The notes beneath the pieces are model-generated. The model was not told the origin of the DNA, ran no database searches, and worked only from the letters and a program-made list of their open reading frames with translations. From positions 1-45,288 of the forward strand of contig NZ_ACNN01000031.1 of NCBI RefSeq assembly GCF_000174815.1: 45,288 nt of DNA. The letters run 5' to 3'. Below are positions 7,852 to 14,490 of the stretch, in pieces (position 1 is the first letter of the stretch; each line of letters opens with the position of its first letter). A program made the translations under genes and the position numbers. This DNA is from Porphyromonas endodontalis ATCC 35406 (GTDB lineage Bacteria; Bacteroidota; Bacteroidia; Bacteroidales; Porphyromonadaceae).

Positions 7852-9882
7852 ATGCGAAAAAGTACTTTTGTTTTGGGATTGGTTCTATTTCTAGCACCTC
7901 TAACCTTACTAGCTCAGAGCTATCCAAAAGAGTCCTACCAAATTGACGAAGGGAAAAAGACCCTAGTTAAGTGGACAGGAAGCGAAGAAACTATCGACCT
8001 TAGCAAGGATCCCACTTTTGCCCTGATTGAGACGATTGGTGATGCAGCCTTCAAAGCGAATCGAGACCTTCAGAAAATCATCCTTCCACCACTCTGCAAA
8101 CAAATCAATACAGGTGCTTTTGCAGATTGTAATAATCTGCAAGAGGTTTCTTGGAGCGAAAAACTCGAGTCCATCGGAGAGGAAAGTTTTTTTGCATGCA
8201 AGAACCTTGAGAAAGTAGATCTAAAGAAGGTACAACGTATCGAAGGCTCAGCCTTTAGCGGCTGTGCTAAGCTAAAGAGCATTCTTCTCCCCAAAACTCT
8301 AGAAGAGCTTGGAGCATATGCTTTTTACAACTGCAGACAACTTAGCGATATAGAGGTTGAGAAAGGGAATGAAACCTACTTCTCTATAGGGGGCGTTCTC
8401 TATAGCTATCTCTTTGACAAATGGTACTTGGAGCAATATCCAAGAGGTAAATCTTCGGAAGAATTTGTCATCCCATTCTCAACAATTGGGACGGCACCCC
8501 GAGCATTTGACAACTGCAAAAGCCTCAAGAGACTCTATATACCGGGAGAGCTATCACGATTCAATGCAAATGCCTTTTTCAATTGCACAGGACTTGAAGA
8601 GATATACTCCTACCGAGCTTTTCCGCCGGAAGTAATGGGCGAAGACGCACTCAATGGTGTAAATGTTGCCCAATGCAAACTCTATGTACCTGAGGATGCA
8701 ATTGCGCAATATCAGGCTGCAGACGGATGGAAGCTTTTCAAAAACATCGAAGCCCTACCCGAAGAAAGTGGCATCTCTAAGATGAGCTATATCTACGACC
8801 ACACTAGCAATACATTGATTCGATTCATAGGAGCGGAAGAATCTTTAGATATGACCAAAGATCCTACCCTATCGAAGACGGTTTACATTGCAGACGGAGC
8901 CATTGGTGGGGAAAAGCTCTCCAACCAGACCTTGCGAAACCTAGTCCTTGCAGAAGGGGTCAAAGAAATTGGTGAAGGAGGTGTCTGGGCAACAGAGCTA
9001 ACATCAATTACCCTCAACAAACAACTAGAGGTAATGCACGAAGCGGCTATCAGTGGAGCAAAGATTACCGAATTAGTTTTACCAAGCACTCTAAATACCT
9101 TCTACCCTTGTGGTATCTACAATGCCTTCAAGTTGCGAGACATAAGGTTTGATGGAGAGAACAGCAAGTATGTAATAAAAGATGGGCTACTGATAGAGAA
9201 AGAAAGCAATGCCCTACTATTTATCCCCAATGGCTGGAATGGGGGAAGGAATATATCTCTTCCGGCAGGAATAACAGCGATAGCAGACAGGGCTGTCTAC
9301 AACAATATTATCCTAGAAGAGCTTCTCATTGGAGAGGGCGTTCAGGTCGTTGGCACAAGTGCTCTCTCTCAATGTATCACTTTGACTTATGTAGATCTAC
9401 CCGCCTCCGTGACAACGATTAAGAACAATGCATTCAAGGGAGACAACGTGCTAGAGACTGTAATTATAAGAGCCATAACACCTCCGGCGGCTTCCCCAAA
9501 AGGCAGAATCGGCTCCTACCAAACCGAAGGGTCATTCGACCAACTCCCCGAAAATGCCACTCTGTACGTTCCCCAAGAAAGTCTCGAACTCTACAAAGCG
9601 AATGCTGTTTACTCAGAAAGCTTTAGACAGATTAAGCCTCTCGAAGAGGCTCCGGCTCCTACAAGTTGTAAGGAGATTTCTGCTCCGCTTATCAAGATAT
9701 CCACGACAGAAAACAGACTCTCTATTGATGCCGAAGGAAAAATCTCTCTATACAACCTCTTAGGGTCACTCCTCTCTAGTGCTACTAACCATCTACTGTT
9801 CGAAGGAACTGCCGGAGACATTCTCCTCGTAGTTGTAGAAAAGGATTCTTTGCGTACTATCCGAAAGGCTATACTAAGGTAG
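7852..9882 (+). CDS. BspA-like leucine-rich-repeat surface protein with C-terminal sorting domain (1)
   Basis: A protein of 676 residues. A signal peptide (about residues 1-22, ending LTLLAQS) is followed by BspA/Treponema-type LRR_5 repeats such as IGDAAFKANRDLQKIILPP. The body is an internal duplication. Each half opens with a related block, KTLVKWTGSEETIDLSKDPT near residue 30 and NTLIRFIGAEESLDMTKDPT near residue 320, and closes with a cap such as LYVPEDAIAQYQ. The last 60-70 residues (ISLYNLLGSLLSS... then a LVVVEKDSLRTIRKAIL tail) look like a T9SS type A sorting domain, so export and attachment at the cell surface are inferred. BspA proteins bind fibronectin, fibrinogen or other bacteria. 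ATG at 7852 was chosen because it begins the signal peptide. Confidence 0.85.
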   Translation: MRKSTFVLGLVLFLAPLTLLAQSYPKESYQIDEGKKTLVKWTGSEETIDLSKDPTFALIETIGDAAFKANRDLQKIILPPLCKQINTGAFADCNNLQEVSWSEKLESIGEESFFACKNLEKVDLKKVQRIEGSAFSGCAKLKSILLPKTLEELGAYAFYNCRQLSDIEVEKGNETYFSIGGVLYSYLFDKWYLEQYPRGKSSEEFVIPFSTIGTAPRAFDNCKSLKRLYIPGELSRFNANAFFNCTGLEEIYSYRAFPPEVMGEDALNGVNVAQCKLYVPEDAIAQYQAADGWKLFKNIEALPEESGISKMSYIYDHTSNTLIRFIGAEESLDMTKDPTLSKTVYIADGAIGGEKLSNQTLRNLVLAEGVKEIGEGGVWATELTSITLNKQLEVMHEAAISGAKITELVLPSTLNTFYPCGIYNAFKLRDIRFDGENSKYVIKDGLLIEKESNALLFIPNGWNGGRNISLPAGITAIADRAVYNNIILEELLIGEGVQVVGTSALSQCITLTYVDLPASVTTIKNNAFKGDNVLETVIIRAITPPAASPKGRIGSYQTEGSFDQLPENATLYVPQESLELYKANAVYSESFRQIKPLEEAPAPTSCKEISAPLIKISTTENRLSIDAEGKISLYNLLGSLLSSATNHLLFEGTAGDILLVVVEKDSLRTIRKAILR

Positions 9883-9893
9883 CTCTTTCCCTA

Positions 9894-9917
9894 GGGAGGC
9901 TTTCCCCTGAGCCTCCC
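9894..9917 (+). terminator. Hairpin just after the first BspA-like gene
   Basis: GGGAGGCT and AGCCTCCC form a perfect 8-bp stem with an 8-nt loop, 12 nt after the stop codon. No T-run follows, so it may be an mRNA-stabilising or weak terminator hairpin. The larger structure at 9928-10032 follows immediately. Confidence 0.5.
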
Positions 9918-9927
9918 TACTAAAATA

Positions 9928-10032
9928 AAAGACTACTACACAGAGCAGAAGAATAAAAGCTGAGGACATAGTACTTAGTACGAGTCAGCAGTAAAGGTAT
10001 TTTTCGTTATCTCTCTGTGTAGTAGCCTTTTT
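9928..10032. other. Long-range inverted repeat with internal hairpin (structured RNA, bidirectional terminator or MITE-like)
   Basis: CTACTACACAGAG (9933-9945) is exactly complementary to CTCTGTGTAGTAG (10013-10025). The pairing extends outward past one A/C mismatch through AAAAG and CTTTT, giving about 18 of 19 paired bases around a loop of 67 nt. The loop holds a second hairpin, GCTGA (9959-9963) with TCAGC (9985-9989), enclosing GTAC-TTA-GTAC. T residues follow on the plus strand, and the minus strand also ends in a T-rich stretch. The remainder of the gap to 10288 contains the promoter at 10169 and nothing else recognised. Confidence 0.6.
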
Positions 10033-10168
10033 GTGTTCTTTTCAGCTCATCACCCCACTGTACGCACAAAATCGTATAATACGTACAGGGAATAGTACGA
10101 AATGAAACAACCTTATTATCGAGCAGATAATCCACTCCAAAAAATAGTCTTTCGGAGCCCAGAAAAGA

Positions 10169-10198
10169 TTGTCATTCTGGAAAAAGTATCTATCTTCG
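10169..10198 (+). promoter_or_regulatory. Promoter of the second BspA-like gene (TTG-N19-TATCTTCG)
   Basis: A TTG at 10169-10171 and TATCTTCG at 10191-10198 (one mismatch to TAnnTTTG) are separated by 19 nt. The -33 region is TTGTCAT, as at 7641. The leader would be about 85 nt. It probably drives the second BspA-like gene and the LRR gene, which follows after 42 nt. Confidence 0.5.
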
Positions 10199-10288
10199 CA
10201 TGTGAGTGGAAATAAAGATAGCGGCAAAAAGCCGCTTGTAAAGACTATATGATATAAAACCGCAATATTAAACATTAAAACAGAAAAG

Positions 10289-12022
10289 ATGAAAAGAACT
10301 ACCCTTATTTCTGTTGCTATTGCTTCAGTAATGTCGGCAGTAGCAACGAATTCTTTTGGGAATACAGTCGTACCATCGGCTGCCCAAAAAGAAATCTACA
10401 CCAGTGGCAATTATAATGCCACTAGGGGTGCAACATTCGATGATGCGTGGAGAAAACCTGACTATTCGAAGAAGTTCAAGGAAGGTAAGTTTTTCTACTA
10501 CGTCATTAGTGAAGAAAACAAGACCGTAGGTGTGGCACCAGCTACTGGTATAGATAATGTATACCAACACAGCATGGAGGTGCCGGAAACTATTACTCAC
10601 GGCGGCAGCACCTATACTGTAGTTGCCATTGGGCGTGTTGCATTTGCGAACATGTTCAATTTGCAAAGTGTCAAGCTTCCCAAGACAATCCAATATATTG
10701 GACAGGGTGCTTTTTGGGGAGCGTCAATTCTGAAGATAGAGATTCCCGATGCAACAGAAGAACTTGATGACAGATGCTTCAAAGAAACCATCAAACTCGG
10801 CTCCATCAAAATTGGCAAAGGACTTACCAAAATAGGAGAAGGAGCATTCTCAGGCTGTTGGAATATCAAAGAGATAACTGTAGCAGAGGGGAATTCGGCA
10901 TTCTCGAATCGGGATGGAGCTCTATACACGAAAGATGAATCGGTAGTTATCAAATACCCATCGTTTAGACAAAACGTGAAGAAAGTGGTCCTCCCCTCTA
11001 CAGTGAAGAAGATAGCACAGGGAGCTTTTGAGTATTGTGAGTACCTCACAGAGATCACCTTGAATGAGGGGCTCAAAGAGATCGAATCATCGGCATTCTA
11101 TCTCTGTACGCATCTGGAATCCATGAAAATCCCTGCTTCCGTAGATAAAATTGCCAGTGGCTCTGCCTTCTGCCTCCTCGAAAGCTGTAAAAAATTTGAA
11201 GTGGCTCCGGGCAATGCTACATATGAAGCACTCATGGATGGAAGACTCCTTGCAGACAAAAAAACTCATACTGCAGTTTCTCTCCTTTTTACAAAAGATT
11301 TGGCGACTATTACCCTACCTGAAGGAATAGAACATATAGGAAACAGGGCGATGCTCGTACTCTATGAAAATGGAGGTATAGAATCAACCTACAGGAATAA
11401 GGGTCCCCGTGAGGTTATACTACCAAAGAGCCTCAAATCCATTGGAGAATATGCCTTTAGCGGCTCCAATATCCATTCTGTAAAAGTGCCAGATGCTGTT
11501 GAGACTATTGCAACAGGAGCTTTCCAAGATTGTAAAAACCTCAACTATGTAGAAATCGGGAAAGGTTGTAAGACTCTAGGGGATTTCGTATTTTCAACGT
11601 GTCCTGCTCTCGCCACGCGCGATAAGGGGATAATACGTGTCTATGCAGAGATGCCTCCAAAAGTGCAAAATGAAAAGGGGCAGTCTGTGAACTTTGATGA
11701 AGACCTCGTAAAAGGAGCTCAGTTGCAAGTACCCGGGGCTAGTCTATCCAAGTATCAGGAAGCCTCTGCATGGAAGAAATTCCGTCAAATCGTAAAACTA
11801 GAAGGCCTAAGCACCAAAGAAGTAGAGAACGAAAGTCTTGTTTTGATGCCCTCTGCAGGCGTTCTTCGCATCCAAAACCCCGAAGCTAATCAGGTAAACC
11901 TCTACTCTATCAACGGCTACTTGGTACACAGCACCAATGAAACAGCCTTCAGTGTAGAGTTGTCTACGGGTATCTATTTGGTTTCTTCCAACGGAAAGAC
12001 CCAGAAAGTTTACATTCCCTAA
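10289..12022 (+). CDS. BspA-like leucine-rich-repeat surface protein with C-terminal sorting domain (2)
   Basis: The protein has 577 residues. A signal peptide occupies about residues 1-24. LRR_5 repeats run from about residue 95 to 500, with units like IGEGAFSGCWNIKEITV and IGEYAFSGSNIHSVKVP. The repeat block ends with the BspA cap LQVPGASLSKYQEASAWKKF. The last 60 residues, VNLYSINGYLVHSTNE to IYLVSSNGKTQKVYIP, form a type A T9SS sorting domain. A cell-surface adhesin role is inferred from the family. It follows its own promoter and is only 42 nt from the next LRR gene, without a terminator between them, so the two are probably co-transcribed. Confidence 0.85.
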   Translation: MKRTTLISVAIASVMSAVATNSFGNTVVPSAAQKEIYTSGNYNATRGATFDDAWRKPDYSKKFKEGKFFYYVISEENKTVGVAPATGIDNVYQHSMEVPETITHGGSTYTVVAIGRVAFANMFNLQSVKLPKTIQYIGQGAFWGASILKIEIPDATEELDDRCFKETIKLGSIKIGKGLTKIGEGAFSGCWNIKEITVAEGNSAFSNRDGALYTKDESVVIKYPSFRQNVKKVVLPSTVKKIAQGAFEYCEYLTEITLNEGLKEIESSAFYLCTHLESMKIPASVDKIASGSAFCLLESCKKFEVAPGNATYEALMDGRLLADKKTHTAVSLLFTKDLATITLPEGIEHIGNRAMLVLYENGGIESTYRNKGPREVILPKSLKSIGEYAFSGSNIHSVKVPDAVETIATGAFQDCKNLNYVEIGKGCKTLGDFVFSTCPALATRDKGIIRVYAEMPPKVQNEKGQSVNFDEDLVKGAQLQVPGASLSKYQEASAWKKFRQIVKLEGLSTKEVENESLVLMPSAGVLRIQNPEANQVNLYSINGYLVHSTNETAFSVELSTGIYLVSSNGKTQKVYIP

Positions 12023-12064
12023 TTATTTGGTTATAGAACATCATTCTCATAATTAACAAAAGCT

Positions 12065-14368
12065 ATGAAATTTAGAATTGTTACGCTTATTTCGTTGCTG
12101 GCATTCATGGGTGCGCTTTTGCCCAACCATGCTAATGCACAGGGACAGAAACAGCAAGTCATCAGGTTTAAAACCCAAGTAAAGCCTAATAGTGATGAGA
12201 GGATTAATCTCGTCATGACTCCTAAGGTTGGAGAGAAGGGCGTACAGATTGATGGGTGTGAACTCGTAAAGCTTGATAAAGGGGAAGCTTGGAAAGTGAC
12301 AAAGAGCTGGATTACCATTACAGGTCCCGTCACACAGTTCGATTGTAATTTGTCGGCTATTGACTCTATTACTTTCGAAAACCCCGAAAGCCTACAGGAA
12401 CTTATTGTAGAAACCAATAAGATGAGTGTACTCAATCTTACTGGGATGAAATCTCTCACATATCTAGGAGCTTCTGCTACTGATATACGAGAGATTAATC
12501 TTACAGGGTGTACAAGCTTGAAGCAGATCCAATGTAATGGGAGTAAGTTGGTCAAAATCAATCTTACTGCTGCTACAAATCTTGAAAAAGCCTCTCTGAC
12601 GCTCAGTTCTCTGAGTGAACTTGATCTTACGGGTTTGACGAAACTCAAAGAGCTCGACCTTAATAACAATGGCATCTCAAAGATTGATCTTAAGAACCTG
12701 CCCGCTCTCGAGAGTGTTGTACTTTCGTATAATCCTATCGATGCTGTAAGTTTCTCTTCTTGCCCCAAGCTTGAAGTAATTTCGATCAAGAACAAGCGTA
12801 AAGACTCAAGACTTACAAGCTTTACCGCAGTTGGACTTCCCGCACTTAAAGTGCTAAACCTCTATGGAAACAAGATCTCTACATTGAAGTTGGAAGACCT
12901 CCCAAAGTTGAGTCAAGTCAATCTTGAAAACAATAGTCTTACCGCTGTAGATTTCTCTAAGTGTGCCAAGTCTCTTAGCGAAGTTGGTCTAGGGAACAAT
13001 AAGTTCTCAGGCGAGTTTGAGTTGAAAGGTCTAGAAAATCTTAGCGAGTTCTCAATCGAAAACAACAAGCTAACCTCTTTCAAGGTTACTGGTTGCCCTG
13101 CATTGGAAACTCTTAAAGTCCAGAAAAATGAACTAACCTCTCTAGACCTCACAGCCTGCTCCGGAGACCTTAGCACTGTTTACGCTAGTGAGAATCAACT
13201 CTCTTCTGTAAAACTGAAGAATCATAAAAATCTTTATCTAAACGACAATAAGCTTACATCGGTAGACCTCTCTTCTTGCACCAATCTAGAAACTCTTGAG
13301 ATGGGTAATAATAAGCTCACCTCATTAGATCTAAAGGGTCTGAATGCACTTTCTGAAGTCAACGTCTACAAAAACAACATTCAGGGAGACAACATGAAGA
13401 AACTCATTGCGTCTCTAACTGATAAGAAAGAATCGATCAGTGCTGGCTCTCTCTACGCGGTACAGACTCGTGCCCCCGAAGAGCAAAACCTTTGCACTTC
13501 AGAGCATGTAAAGCAAGCCAAGGAAAAGAAATGGAATATCCTTGACCACCGCACCTATGCCAATTATCCGGGAGCCATCCTTCGCACGATAAAGTGTCGT
13601 ACAGAAGGTAATGGAGGTTCTATCAAGCTTAACAATCAAAATAATACCTCTATACAAGCCTACACAGATACAAGGGTAGATGTAACAATTACTCCTGATG
13701 CCGGATATGGACTAAAGACACTAGGATTTACTCCTGCCGAAGAAGGAGCTACAACGGAAGATCTCTTCAAAGACTCAACCTTCTGGGTGTCTAAAGATGG
13801 TGAAGTGGTTGCCACGTTCACAAATGATATCTGCAAGGTAAAACTGAAACGTATTGGCCACGGTGTCCTAAAACTTAAAGGAGAAAGACTGAATCAAGAT
13901 CTCGAAAGACTTCCACGAGGATTGAAAGTAGAGGTTATTGCCAACATTGACTCCAATGAAACAGATGGTGAAAGAGAGCTACAATCTTTGAAAGCGAATG
14001 GTGAGAATATTAAGGGTACTAAAGAATTTGTCCTTGATAAAGACACAGAGGTCGTTGCTAAATTCGAATGGCTTCTAAGCACTAAAGATCCCTATGAAGG
14101 AGAAACTTGGGAAAGCACTTTCACCAAGCAAGTGACTCGAGACGATGCAAATGTTGTACTCTTCCCCAATCCTGCAAGAGGAGAAGTCTTTGTTGAAGGC
14201 GCTTCTAAGGAAGCTACTATCGATCTATATACATTAGATGGAGTACGCATTCTCTCTTCTATAGCAGATCCTTCTGGTAGAGCTGCTCTCAATGTAGCCG
14301 GGCTTGCTGAAGGCATCTACGTTGTGTTGGTGGGCAATGTTTCTAAACGTCTAATTGTTCGTCACTAA
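12065..14368 (+). CDS. Secreted LRR protein (internalin-like repeats) with T9SS sorting domain
   Basis: The protein has 767 residues and a signal peptide ending HANAQ (about residue 26). A long run of about 21-residue leucine-rich repeats covers roughly residues 95-450, with units such as LDLTGLTKLKELDLNNNGIS and LETLEMGNNKLTSLDLKGL. These resemble internalin-type LxxLxLxxN repeats and differ from the LRR_5 units of its neighbours. A beta-rich region around residues 515-660 contains DVTITPDAGYGLKTLGF, like bacterial repeat (InlB-B/PF18998-type) modules. A clear type A sorting domain begins near residue 696 with VLFPNPARGEVFVEG and ends VVLVGNVSKRLIVRH. A surface binding role is inferred; the ligand is unknown. 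Confidence 0.83.
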   Translation: MKFRIVTLISLLAFMGALLPNHANAQGQKQQVIRFKTQVKPNSDERINLVMTPKVGEKGVQIDGCELVKLDKGEAWKVTKSWITITGPVTQFDCNLSAIDSITFENPESLQELIVETNKMSVLNLTGMKSLTYLGASATDIREINLTGCTSLKQIQCNGSKLVKINLTAATNLEKASLTLSSLSELDLTGLTKLKELDLNNNGISKIDLKNLPALESVVLSYNPIDAVSFSSCPKLEVISIKNKRKDSRLTSFTAVGLPALKVLNLYGNKISTLKLEDLPKLSQVNLENNSLTAVDFSKCAKSLSEVGLGNNKFSGEFELKGLENLSEFSIENNKLTSFKVTGCPALETLKVQKNELTSLDLTACSGDLSTVYASENQLSSVKLKNHKNLYLNDNKLTSVDLSSCTNLETLEMGNNKLTSLDLKGLNALSEVNVYKNNIQGDNMKKLIASLTDKKESISAGSLYAVQTRAPEEQNLCTSEHVKQAKEKKWNILDHRTYANYPGAILRTIKCRTEGNGGSIKLNNQNNTSIQAYTDTRVDVTITPDAGYGLKTLGFTPAEEGATTEDLFKDSTFWVSKDGEVVATFTNDICKVKLKRIGHGVLKLKGERLNQDLERLPRGLKVEVIANIDSNETDGERELQSLKANGENIKGTKEFVLDKDTEVVAKFEWLLSTKDPYEGETWESTFTKQVTRDDANVVLFPNPARGEVFVEGASKEATIDLYTLDGVRILSSIADPSGRAALNVAGLAEGIYVVLVGNVSKRLIVRH

Positions 14369-14394
14369 GCATAGTTTCATGAAATAGTTTTTAT

Positions 14395-14442
14395 GAGGGA
14401 GGAGCTTCCTTGTCATACAGAGAATGACATGGCTTCTCCCTC
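14395..14442 (+). terminator. Hairpin between the LRR gene and the protease gene
   Basis: GAGGGAGGAGC (14395-14405) pairs with GCTTCTCCCTC (14432-14442), and an inner stem TGTCAT/ATGACA extends the structure. Only a short T-poor tail follows, so it may be a partial terminator or a processing/stability element. The 122-nt gap has no -7 box that I can recognise. Confidence 0.6.
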
Positions 14443-14490
14443 TGTTCTATGAAGAATTAAAACATCTCTACATAGATTACAGCAGACAAA

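Noticed and set aside
12031-12795. Open frame of 254 codons antisense to the LRR gene
   Set aside because: It mirrors the regular codon pattern of the leucine-rich repeats on the plus strand; its product has no recognisable domain or signal, while the plus strand has strong coding evidence.
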